A DNA stretch of 64,000 nt from Valencia hispanica (lineage: Eukaryota > Chordata > Actinopteri > Cyprinodontiformes > Valenciidae), in contig OY747702.1 of NCBI GenBank assembly GCA_963556495.2, positions 48,285,286 through 48,349,285 of the forward strand. The letters run 5' to 3'. The notes under the pieces are model-generated. The model was not told where the DNA came from. It worked only from the letters and a program-made list of their open reading frames with translations, and did no database searches. Of this stretch, positions 42,788 to 51,755 are shown one piece after another. A program made the translations under genes and the position numbers. The number at the start of each line of letters is the position of its first letter. Position 1 is the stretch's first letter.

Positions 42788-43260
42788 TTGTAAGAGATAA
42801 AGCTGAATAGTGTTTTCCATATAGATCAAAAAGTTAAACTTTTTTAAACACACCTTCTTCCTCATCTTGAATTAGTGGCAAACTGCAAACAGGACTTTGT
42901 GTTGTCCTCTCATCATGGTCTCCCACCCGAGCTGTGGATCGCTGCAGCTCCACCAGAGTTACCATGGGTCTCTTGGCTGCCTGCCTGCAGCTAGCTTTCA
43001 AGTTGTGCTTGAAAGCTAGCTGTTTGTTCACTGTTTGTTCACTAAAGTTTGTTCACTAAAGTTCCCTGCCAAACCTGCGAGGCCGTCGCTGGATGCACTG
43101 CATTTTATTTAAGGGGTGTTAAAAACAAATGCTGGAGTCCATGTATCACTTTTGTTACACTTAAAGCTGTGACGTTACAGCCATAAAACGTGAATGCATT
43201 TTATTTAAATCAGGATTTTGTGCGCTACGCAGCGTACGGATACTTTAACGAGGTGCTGTG

Positions 43261-43799
43261 AATGCATAGGTCGTTTGCACAGCAGGTTAACAAAAACGCT
43301 ACAAGCCTGAAGCCCACAGCAGCAGGTGAGCTAATCAGTAACTTCCCCCATTTTCCTGCAAACACAAAAACCTCCAATTAGTGAGTGCAAGAATTCACTC
43401 AACAGATATGCTTTGATGTTTGCTTTGCACATTTTAAAAGGAGGTTAAAATAAAACTCAATTAAAACAGCTTCACACGTCACAGGTGTTAATCATTCTCC
43501 ACTGATTCCTATTCGGTCACAGATGGTGACATTACGTTTGAATTTCCACCTTGCTTGTGAACAGATATGTCACTGTCAAGTTAGAGGGAAAGAGCAGCAA
43601 AGAGAGAAATCGTATGGGGAAATTAAATCTGTGAAGCGCAGACAGAACAGTATGCACGTTCATCCGTTTGAGGAAGGCAGAGATAACGCGTCTGAAAATG
43701 GCGTCCATCTGCAGTGTCCGCCATTAATCAGCCAAGCAGAGCCAATTACTCTGTCCCAGTCCGGGGCAGCCCGACCTGCAGGACCCTGCTGCCCAGATA
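43261..43799. other. dlg3 intron, nothing recognised
   Basis: No element recognised; composition becomes more GC-rich towards 43700, next to the candidate TATA promoter. Confidence 0.45.
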
Positions 43800-44011
43800 T
43801 CCATTCACAGCCGCAGCCATCCAGCCCGCTGAAGCGCAGAGGGAGGAGGAGGCGGGCTCTGAATTATAAAGGCGGCTGAGCAGAGAGAAAAGGGTACTGC
43901 CGCTCTGTAACTGTTAACATTCCTGCAATGGATGAAAAGGCAGAGGGGAAGGGAAGGGGAAGCAGGTCCCGTGATACAGAACGGAAGGCTTTATCGCTGC
44001 ATTTAAAAATG
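43800..44011 (+). promoter_or_regulatory. candidate internal TATA promoter and short open frame
   Basis: A GC-rich run GGGAGGAGGAGGCGGGCTCT (43841-43860) is followed by TATAAAGG (43865-43872) and, 56 nt later, ATGGATGAAAAGGC (43928). The frame reads M-D-E-K-A-E-G-K-G-R-G-S-R-S-R-D and could end at a weak donor after 44011 (ATG/GTAAAG). This is a plausible internal start of transcription in the long intron, but its phase (0) does not fit the PDZ3 exon at 49922, so no protein is proposed. Confidence 0.3.
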
Positions 44012-44190
44012 GTAAAGATCCACAGCCCATTTTTTATATTAAAAACTCACAAACACGTGCATTCTTTTTCGGACGAGCCGGCCTTGTGTGCTGAAACGTT
44101 TCACGGTATGAATATTATCTTCCCGGTTGGGAAATCGAGGCCACTGCCCAGTCATTGATTATCAGGAAATCAAAGGCTGCACCTCAGATT

Positions 44191-44778
44191 AGGGGTGCAC
44201 CGATCCCACTTTTTGAGTCCCGATACCGATGCCTGGGCTTTATGTATCTGTCGATACCCGATACCGATCCGATAGTATTGTTCAATTAATAATAAACTGT
44301 ATACCTTCTACCTTATACCTTACTTGAGGAGACTAAACCAGACTTTACTAACTAAACATAACTAAGACTTGTTTTTTCCTTTCTGACCCCGCTCCTTTTG
44401 TTTTGCTGAGCTGCAGGAATTCAGCGTGCTCCTTAGCATAGTGTTTCTGGATGTGCTTGATTAAAGTGGTAGTATTGTACTTTGCAGTGATACCACCTCC
44501 CCTTGAAACATTTACTTTGCAGACATTGCAAACAGCCGACGAACTAGTTGGAGTGGCAAGCGTGAAATATCTCCACACAGTCGACCCTCTGGCTCGCTCC
44601 ATGTTGCTTCTAGCATGCGACACACGTGAAGCTGACGAATGACATAGGTTCTGCTGCAACGAAAAAAAAAAAAAACCTGGATCGGCTAGTGGATCTGTTA
44701 TTTTTTCCGATCCCCGATCCAGCTATTTTGTCAGTATCGTGGCCGATCTCCGATCCTAATATCGGATCGGTGCACCCC
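44191..44778 (-). mobile_element. hAT element with BED-finger fragment
   Basis: Ends AGGGGTGCACCGATCC (44191-44206) and GGATCGGTGCACCCC (44764-44778) are inverted. ACCTCAGATT lies on both sides (44181-44190 and 44779-44788), a direct duplication of at least the 8 bp expected for hAT. The inside repeats C-C-G-A-T words near both ends and carries a minus-strand BED zinc finger. Non-autonomous, 588 bp. Confidence 0.88.
44348..44640 (-). pseudogene. BED-type zinc finger fragment of a hAT transposase
   Basis: On the minus strand from about 44605: S-T-V-W-R-Y-F-T-L-A-T, then A-V-C-N-V-C-K-V-N-V and L-I-K-H-I-Q-K-H-Y-A-K-E-H. The aromatic W-x-Y-F start, the C-x-x-C pair and the H-x-x-x-H/H arrangement are those of a BED finger, the DNA-binding N-terminus of many hAT transposases. 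The rest of the enzyme is absent. Confidence 0.8.
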
Positions 44779-45146
44779 ACCTCAGATTGTTTAAACCTCT
44801 GAGAATCTTTCTGTCCGGTCTCTGGAGGGGCGAGCCGACAGACAGGAATGCTGGTCTTCCGTTCAACAGCCACCACCACATCATCAGCGGAGACGGCTCA
44901 GCCTGATAAGAGATTCAAAAAAAAGAGTTGGAATCCAGTTCCTATAGAACAGAGAAGAACCTGCTTGTATTGGAGCGCTGGGGTTAACTTTGGTGCTCCT
45001 CCACGGCCCGAAGAGGAGCTGCTTCTCATCACAGCACACCGGGATGAGATAAGGAGAAACGGGGCCCCTGAAGAGGGCCTCTAAATGTGTGGACCTCCTC
45101 TCTGTGGAGGTTTCAGAGCCAGAGAGGAGGTCCTCCTGGAGCAAAC
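44779..45146 (+). other. GC-rich leader upstream of a candidate first exon
   Basis: Balanced to GC-rich sequence with several CpGs (GGGGCGAGCCGACAGACAGG near 44827). It would be the promoter/5'UTR if the exon at 45147 is real. An in-frame stop (TGA 45069-45071) lies upstream of that ATG. Open frames here on either strand show no domain. Confidence 0.3.
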
Positions 45147-45253
45147 ATGTTCACGGTGAACATCTCGTCCTCCGTGTCGCCGACGAAGAGGCCGCCCGAA
45201 CACACCGTGGGGAAACGCTCTTTCAGAAGCACGTGCCGGATATGGATCCTGAG
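45147..45253 (+). CDS. candidate alternative first coding exon (short dlg3 form)
   Basis: ATG in good context (GCAAACATGT), 35 codons starting M-F-T-V-N-I-S-S-S-V-S-P-T-K-R-P and ending W-I-L plus AG, then donor GTAAAT. It leaves in phase 2, exactly what the PDZ3 exon at 49922 needs (AG plus G makes arginine, then E-P-R-K). A transcript starting here would encode a DLG3 form with PDZ3-SH3-GUK but without PDZ1-2. N-terminally short DLG3 and DLG2 forms are known in mammals; I cannot match this peptide to one from memory. Chance phase agreement is one in three, so this is a hypothesis. Confidence 0.35.
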
Positions 45254-45364
45254 GTAAATATGGAGATCTGCGTCCCTTTGAAGCTGAGATGAAAAGCTCA
45301 GAATGAAAGCGGGGTTATTTTAAGTCCAAGTTAACCGAAGGCAAGTCGGCTGTTTTAGCGTAGC

Positions 45365-45545
45365 CCAACAAATTTACTTTCACAAGCGGAGCAGTACAGC
45401 TTTTGCTATAGTCCTCCACTTGCTGTATGTGTGAAAAATCTTTATTATGAATTGTTGGGGTTTTTATTTCCTGATGTTATGGACACGCAGACGGAAAATT
45501 AAGGAGAAGAAAGAAGGAAGATGAAGAAGAGAGGTAGGAAACAAA
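45365..45545 (-). mobile_element. 3'-part copy of the retroposon at 57086-59412, opposite strand
   Basis: Its reverse complement matches about 59188-59350: shared words include AAATAAAAACCCCA/TGGGGTTTTTATTTCCTGATG, CTTTCACAAGCGGAGCAGT and TCTTTATTATGA. Weaker similarity (CTCAGAAT) continues to about 45295. A second dispersed copy of the same element family. Confidence 0.7.
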
Positions 45546-46204
45546 AAGTCAAGAGAGAGGGTGTTTTAGTGTATTTTAAAGCAGCAACTGCTCACTGATT
45601 TATTTTGTAAGCTATAGAGGACATTAAAACCAGCACTAATCACTGTCATCCATACAGTTGTTTTTAGTCGACCCCTGAGCAGCTCACGAAAAGGCTTTAA
45701 AGCTTTTTCTGTATGTTTACCACATTTCTCCTGTCTTTTTGTAGTGTTGTTATAATCTCCTCCAGTCTCCTTGTGCAGCTGTTGAAGAGTTTTTCTCCCC
45801 CAGTCGGTCATCCGCTGAGATAAACACGAGTCTGAACTGCGTTCTCGGCTGCCGTTCAACAGGAAAAGCTTCCTTAACTTTCGAGTCCGAGTGCAGCCGT
45901 TGGGGAATGAGATGTAATTGTTCCTGTAGACCGCGGGGCTGAGAGAAGACCACTAATGGGAGACGGTGCCGTCTCCTCTGTCGGGAGGAAACCGTGGGGG
46001 GTTTTTTCGTGCACAGCGTTGAATGTTAATATGTTGATATCTATGGAAAGTGTGTGTGAGAGAGAGAGGTTTTCCCAGAGACTGCGTCTGCATGTGTGCT
46101 GAGCGTGATTTTGCTGTACTGAAGCAGTGAGTGAGTCATAGAAGCTAAAGGAGAGCTTCGGGTAGTGGCCTATTGTCGTGCACCGATTTTGACTGCATGT
46201 TTGC
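45546..46204. other. dlg3 intron, nothing recognised
   Basis: No element or exon recognised. ORFs here have no domain. Confidence 0.45.
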
Positions 46205-46293
<89 letters not shown>

Positions 46294-46378
46294 CTGCATG
46301 CACCAGTTTTGTTCTTCTAAGGACATTAAAAGGTAGAATATATATATATATATATATGTATATGTGTGTGTGTATATA
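46205..46378. repeat. (TA)n microsatellites, two blocks
   Basis: A pure TA run at 46205-46289 and a second TA/TG run at 46339-46378, separated by 49 bp of unique sequence. They generate spurious I-Y-I-Y frames on both strands. Confidence 0.93.
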
Positions 46379-46389
46379 TACTTGATAAA

Positions 46390-46963
46390 ATGTACAAAGA
46401 CTCGACTTGGACTTTAACATCAATGACTCGTGACTTTACTTGGACTTGCACCTTTTGACTTGAGAAGACTTGCTACTTCGCATGAAAACTGTGGGAAAAT
46501 TTTTTTGCACACCATGGAGGCATTCCAATTATATTATCAGGTTGGTCCAGTTTTTCAGAAGTTATCTTTTTGAGGGGTGAGGATTTTATTGCTGACATTT
46601 TTAAAAAGTTTATGTTAAAAGGACCCATGTCTATTTGAAAGTTAAACTGTTTTGCAATATGAAGTCAATACAATACAGGACTGAAGCTGCTGTGCATTGT
46701 TCTAGTGCAATATGCTGTTGAAATACAAGCATTTTTTGTGAAAATTAAATTTTCAGTTTTTTACTGTATTTGATTAATGTTATTGTATAAATAGAGGTTT
46801 AAATAAATACAAATCTTACAGACATACATGATTTGTTTAAATTTATCTCTGTGGTAAGAGGACTTGAAATGACTCGAAACTAAAATGGTAAGACTTTTGA
46901 CTCGACTTGAGAATTACTTGTGACTTGCAAAACAATGACTTTGTCCCACCTCTGTTGATTAGG
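46390..46963. mobile_element. hAT-type MITE remnant with GACTTG repeats
   Basis: Both ends are rich in ACTCGACTTGGACTT-like words (46400-46480 and 46860-46930). The right end GTCCCACCTCTG (46952-46963) is the inverted form of the CAGAGGTGGGAC end of a widespread fish hAT MITE. The left terminal bases are lost at the TA microsatellite. Confidence 0.5.
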
Positions 46964-48656
46964 GTAAAACCAGGACCAGAACTAAACAGGTGCTAGTGCT
47001 GGTTTAGCACCAGTGTTAGTCTGGCCTGCCGATTTTATACTTTTCAGCTTTCTTTGTAAAAAAAACTATAATAAAATATATAAAACAGCATAAAGAATAT
47101 TTATATATTAGGAGGAAAGGTGACATTATGTAAAGCAAAGATGAAAGGAGTTTATGTTTTGAAATGTCTTTATGATCTCAGCGTAGTTAACACAGCTAGC
47201 ATTCCTAACTCTGGGGTCTCTGTATGTATTTCCTAGAGAACCTAGTTACTAACCTTGACCTCTTCTATAACCAACAGAGGCTAAAAGTTCAAAGGGATAA
47301 AGCAAAGCAACTTTGCTGCACTGTTTCTTAATGCTTTAAATTTTTTTTTTTAAAGTGTTACTTTGTGATATTCTTGTTCTCTTTGTAATGTTGGGTTCAT
47401 CGTTTTTTTTTTTTTTATAAAAACAAAAAACATCTGCTGTTTGTTTGTAGGAAACTTTTGTATGAAGATGGCTCAAGAAATCAGGAAAATCTTGAAGAAT
47501 TTGTAGAAACACATCACTAAATGTAATAATAGTTAACTTTGAGTCTACTTCACACAGTGACAGCATCCACACCGAGGAGTGTTGTCAGCACCACCTGGTA
47601 GCCCTCAAGTATGGTCGGATCGCTGGTCGTACAAAGATTTTATTTTATTTTTTATTTTTATTTTATTTTTTTTAAGTTTCCAACTCATCAGTCGGGCTCG
47701 ATCGATCCTGAAATCAGCCCATTCTGGTAAACAGCTGATTTCTCTGTGCTTTAGCTTCTTAGCTGGTCCACTTTCCTCAGAAGCTGAGGGTGTGTACTGA
47801 TAAGTGAGCCACACAAATTTAAAAACAGGGTTGATTTCACTTTTTATCTGTCAAGTGTTTGAAAAACAACAACACTGAGCTTCAACACTTATATAAAGTT
47901 AATACTGTTTGTTTATTTTATTATTGCCTGTTCTATAGTTGATTGTAGGTCAATACAGCTACTATTGCTTAAACTGTATTCGCGGTGATAAATCGACAAA
48001 TATAGTGATGTTTGTAGTCTTCCTTCCTCTCTGATTCTCTACTGTAGAGACATGATCAAACATTTACTAAATATATATTTAGAATAAAGTAATGAAGAGG
48101 CCCCAAACTGCTTCTGTGGCCATGTTCTCACTGAACCAGTTAGCACCAGCAGTAGGAACCACTTTGACGTGTTGAAAATCACGTTCCCTTTTACAAGCCG
48201 GCCTCTTCCTCACTGAATTGACATTTAGAAAAAAGGTTTTACCAAAATCCAAAGTCGCCAGCGGAATTTTGCTGTGAGGAGACAGGAATGTTTGACTGCT
48301 GCTGACTCACATTTGTGCAAAACAGTGATGCAAAGGGGAAGAGCGTGCTATCAGCCCACTGGCTGATGAATCCCCCTGATAATCTTTTGCAGTCAAAGAT
48401 TTTCCTGAATGTCCGGGCCTCAGCTTGAGTTGTTTTTCTTGTCTTCGTTTTTCTCATCGGCTCACACGCTGAGGAAATAATTGACTGAAAATTTATTTAT
48501 ATTTTCAGGCACATACTATGTCCTTCTTTCTTACGGAGGCCATTAGTATTTTAGTTTGTCCTTGGCAACATTACAGAATAACAGTTTTTAACAAGTTTTC
48601 AAAGTGGCTTCTCCACATAATCACTGTGAAGAAGTTTGTCATAAAAAAAAAAACTA
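46964..48656. other. dlg3 intron, nothing recognised
   Basis: T-rich runs at 47340-47352 and 47405-47417; no exon, element end or RNA gene recognised. Confidence 0.4.
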
Positions 48657-49750
48657 CAGTTGGCATCACATATTTACACTATCTATAAAAAGACACAAAC
48701 GCTTTTTTTCTCAGTGTCTGACATTAAACGTTACAAACTTTTCCTGTTTTAGGTGATTTAAAATGATCAAAACTATTTCTAATTGCTAAATGCCAAAATG
48801 ATGAGACATTAATGACTTCAGAAATGCACATATATGTCCTTAGTATTAGATAAACAGTGAACCCCTGGTATTCAAAGGGGTCAGGGACCACAGCTGCCCG
48901 GGAATAGATGAAATCGGTGAATACTTGAGAACTGCTCAAAGAATGCTCATAGCTGCCTATTTTAATAGATCGAACACCAAACATACCTTAATATGTATTA
49001 TAACACGCAGTGGAAACAGTGTTAACGCTACCGCAGAAGCTAAACACCTACACTCTTCCTTATCTCCGCTCTTGGGGGTAAGGAAAATGAAAGCCGCCAA
49101 TACGCCAACTAATGGCAAGTTCTTTCTAATATTTTAGCAATGCTATATGAAAATGTCCAAATAGGCGGATTTTCCTCGAATAATTTGGAGACACGTTCCA
49201 CAGAAAAATCTGCGAATAAACGGGGGTCCATTGTAATTTAGTTTTAGATTCATCAGACCACAAGTCATGTCTTAACAAATTAACGCGTTTGTTCCCAATG
49301 GCTTTTTCTTGTCTGAGTGGCATTTCAGCCACTCGTTTCACTGTGGATAATGAGACTTTCTCACCAGCTTCAGCCAGCATCCTAACCAGGTCTTTAGCTG
49401 TTGTTCTGGGGTCGATTCACACATTTCAGACCAAAACTTGTTGGAACTAAAACATCTGGAAATTGTACCCAATTGAAATGGATTTCTATAGAGTTCTCCA
49501 TTTAACTCAATTGTTGGCAGAAGCGTACAAAGTCCCAATTTAGTCATCTGTGATTTCCCAAGCTGACTAAAGGCATGTTAATCTTACTGCATATAATCTT
49601 CTGAATTTAAAGAAAAGTAATAAAGAAATTGCTCTCTCTCTCTCTATTCTGCCAACTAGAAAATTATTATTTTGTTAATGCAAACTGACTTAAACAGTAA
49701 AGATTTGGTCTAATTTAATGTTAGAAGGTCAGAAAATAAAGTCTCTATCT
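48657..49750 (-). mobile_element. Sleeping-Beauty-type Tc1 remnant with nested MITE
   Basis: Left arm from CAGTTGGCATCACATATTTA (48657, after TA) with TTTCTAATTGCTAAATGCCA. The right arm near 49640-49745 is the inverted match (ATTCTGCCAACTAGAAAATT). Minus-strand transposase scraps near 49255-49380 read A-G-E-K-V-S-L-S-T-V-K-R-V and D-L-W-S-D-E-S-K-T (first catalytic aspartate block). It is interrupted by a 362-bp MITE. Confidence 0.72.
48871..49232. mobile_element. MITE with GTGAACCCC / GGGGTCCATTGT ends
   Basis: Left ACAGTGAACCCCTGGTATTC and the reverse complement of the right end ACAATGGACCCCCGTTTATTC are related inverted ends. It splits the old Tc1 between its left arm and its transposase. 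No coding capacity. Superfamily not assigned with confidence. Confidence 0.6.
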
Positions 49751-49921
49751 GATGTTTTCAGCTGTATTTACGTTGCAGAATCCTTTGAAACAGTCATATC
49801 TGCTCAGAGGTCATACTTTTCTTTTTTGTAGGAAATCAAAGAGGCATTTACCGCGTTACCGTCTGCCTATTTACTCTGTGTCCTGCCCTTCACCCTCACG
49901 CCGTCTCTTTCTCTTTGGCAG

Positions 49922-50078
49922 GGAGCCGAGGAAGGTGGTGTTACACAAGGGCTCCACCGGACTGGGCTTCAACATCGTCGGCGGGGAGGATGGAGAGGGG
50001 ATTTTCGTCTCCTTCATCCTGGCCGGAGGGCCGGCTGACCTGAGCGGCGAGCTGCGGAGGGGCGACCGGATCCTATCG
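49922..50078 (+). CDS. dlg3: dlg3 exon: PDZ3 core
   Basis: 157-nt exon, acceptor CTCTTTGGCAG, donor GTCAGT, phase 2 to 0. It reads [23 protein letters not shown], and on to [22 protein letters not shown]. Contains the G-L-G-F carboxylate loop. G-I-F-V-S-F and L-R-R-G-D-R match DLG3 (DLG1: G-I-F-I-S-F, L-R-K-G-D-R). PDZ3 binds neuroligin- and CRIPT-type C-termini in this family. GC content is higher than in the surrounding introns. Confidence 0.97.
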
Positions 50079-50483
50079 GTCAGTACTTTGACTTCAAGCT
50101 TCCCGTCCGTCCGCCCTCTTCCACAACTGTAACAAGCTGGAGGACGTGAGATTTTCAGCCAGCTCCCGCTGTCAGAATAATGATGATAGAATTAAAGGTG
50201 GCCTAGCGTTCGGAAAGCCTGCAAACACCTGCCCACGCAGATATGTCCTTGAGCAAGACATTAAATCCATAACAACTCGGAGGGAGTCAAGCTGCTCGCT
50301 GTACAAAATCCAGCGATGCTTAAAAACACGCCTGTTTTTAGTTCAGTCCTGCTTTGCAGTCCAGCGACACATTATGTATAATATTTAAGAAATTAGAAAG
50401 TCAGTCTAAAGACACCTTCGTGAAGGAAACTAATGGCTCATTACACAGTAAACGTTATGGTTAGAACTGTTAAACTGTTGGAT
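50079..50483. other. dlg3 intron, nothing recognised
   Basis: No element recognised. Confidence 0.45.
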
Positions 50484-51590
50484 TGCAAAAGTATATGCAA
50501 ACTTTTTGGGGGGATTTCACATGACAGACCAACACAAAGTAGTACCCGATGGAAAGAAAATGATACATGGTTTGCTACATTTTTTACGAATAAAAATCTG
50601 AAAAATGTGACATGCGTTTGTATGCAGCTCCCTGAGGGGAACTAAAGAACCACCTCTTGATGCATTTACAGCTGAGGGTCTTTTAGGGGTATCTGTCTCC
50701 ACCAGCTTTACACACATTTCTTTGCAAAACAGCCCCAACTCAGTCAGATCGGATGGAAAGCGTTGATTTTCAAGACTTGGCACAAATTCTCGGATTTTGA
50801 CTTGGACATTTTGACACATGAATATGCTATGATATTCCCTTTCCCTTGTAGCTTACGATGGATGTTTGGGGTCGTTGTCCTCCTGGAAAGTGAACCTCCG
50901 CCTCGGTCTCGGGTCTTTTGCCGACTCTAAAAGGTCTGCTTCCTGGAAAGCCCTGTGTTTAGCTGCATCCAGCTTCCCATCATCTCTGACCGGCATCCTT
51001 TTTCCCTGCTGAAGAAAAAGATCCCCACAGCTTGATTTTTATCACCGCTGATCTGTTTCACGGGGATGCTATTGTCAGAGCACCTTCTTCCACATGTTGG
51101 GCTACATGTGGTAAATTGCAAATGGGACTTCTTATGGGTCTCTTTCAAGAATGGCATTCTTTAGATCTGTGGAGGTCTTCTATGGACAAATTTTACCACC
51201 TGAGCTGTGGATTTCTTGCCTACTTCTCTGATTAATGTTCTCCTTGTCTGGCCTGTCAGTTTAGGCGGGCATGACTTGGTGGCTTTGGAGTTGTGCCATG
51301 CTCTTTGCATTTTAAGGATGATGAATTAAACAGAGCTCTGTGGGATACTTAACCCTGTTCTCCACAATTTTCTCTCCTGTCTGCTGTGTTTCTTGGTCTT
51401 CGTGATGCTCTTTGTTCGCCAATGATCTCTAAAAACACCCGATTTTCAACGTCAGAATTATGCGCTACTTTTGTGTTGTTGCGTCACATAAAATCAGAAG
51501 AAAATGAAATGAAATTTGTGGATTTAATATGAAAAATGTGATGAAGTTCGACTTTTGGAACGTACTCCATAAAGCTGAGAAAGTATTGTC
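50484..51590 (-). mobile_element. decayed Tc1 remnant
   Basis: Left arm scraps TTTCACATGACAGACCAACA (50515-50534). Minus-strand transposase words near 50740-51250 correspond in order to the copy at 18130, for example the GGTCGTTGTCCT-C-CTGGAAAGTGAACCT block near 50870-50896. The right arm is near 51480-51560. Many indels. It fills most of the last intron before the second PDZ3 exon. Confidence 0.7.
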
Positions 51591-51652
51591 CTTGCAGGTC
51601 AAAAATCAAACCAATATTTTACCTTTGAATCATTTGAATAATTTCGTTGCAG

Positions 51653-51755
51653 GTGAACGGAGTGAACCTTAGGAACGCCACTCATGAGCAGGCAGCTGCG
51701 GCCCTGAAGAGAGCTGGACAGACTGTCACCATCATTGCTCAGTACAGGCCTGAAG
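51653..51755 (+). CDS. dlg3: dlg3 exon: end of PDZ3
   Basis: 103-nt exon, acceptor TTTCGTTGCAG, donor GTAGGC, phase 0 to 1. It reads [20 protein letters not shown], then [13 protein letters not shown]. The histidine of A-T-H-E-Q is the class I specificity residue. [10 protein letters not shown] and A-L-K-R-A-G are DLG3-type. The next expected exon (E-Y-S-R-F-E, SH3 region) was not found before 64000, so the intron here is longer than 12.2 kb. Confidence 0.97.

Larger units (their letters stand above)
40246..43260 (-). mobile_element. old Tc1 element disrupted by a younger Tc1 and a hAT
   Basis: Left end CCGTGCCTTGAAAAAGTATT after TA (40244-40245); right end near 43260 (TACTTTAACGAGGTGCTGTG). 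Transposase relics on the minus strand at 42834-43031 read A-A-K-R-P-M-V-T-L-V-E-L-Q-R-S-T-A-R-V-G, nearly the same as residues 75-94 of the transposase at 18346-19365, so it belongs to that family. Its body is interrupted by a complete second Tc1 (40536-42132) and by a small hAT (42424-42787). Confidence 0.8.

Noticed and set aside
17451..51755. Gene identity dlg1, dlg2 or dlg4
   Set aside because: PDZ1-PDZ3 residues (V-N-G-S-D-G-M, I-P-D-D-P-G, A-A-M-D, A-A-Q-K-D, L-R-R-G-D, V-N-L-R-N) agree with DLG3; the DLG2-like exon at 32041 is the only discordant piece.
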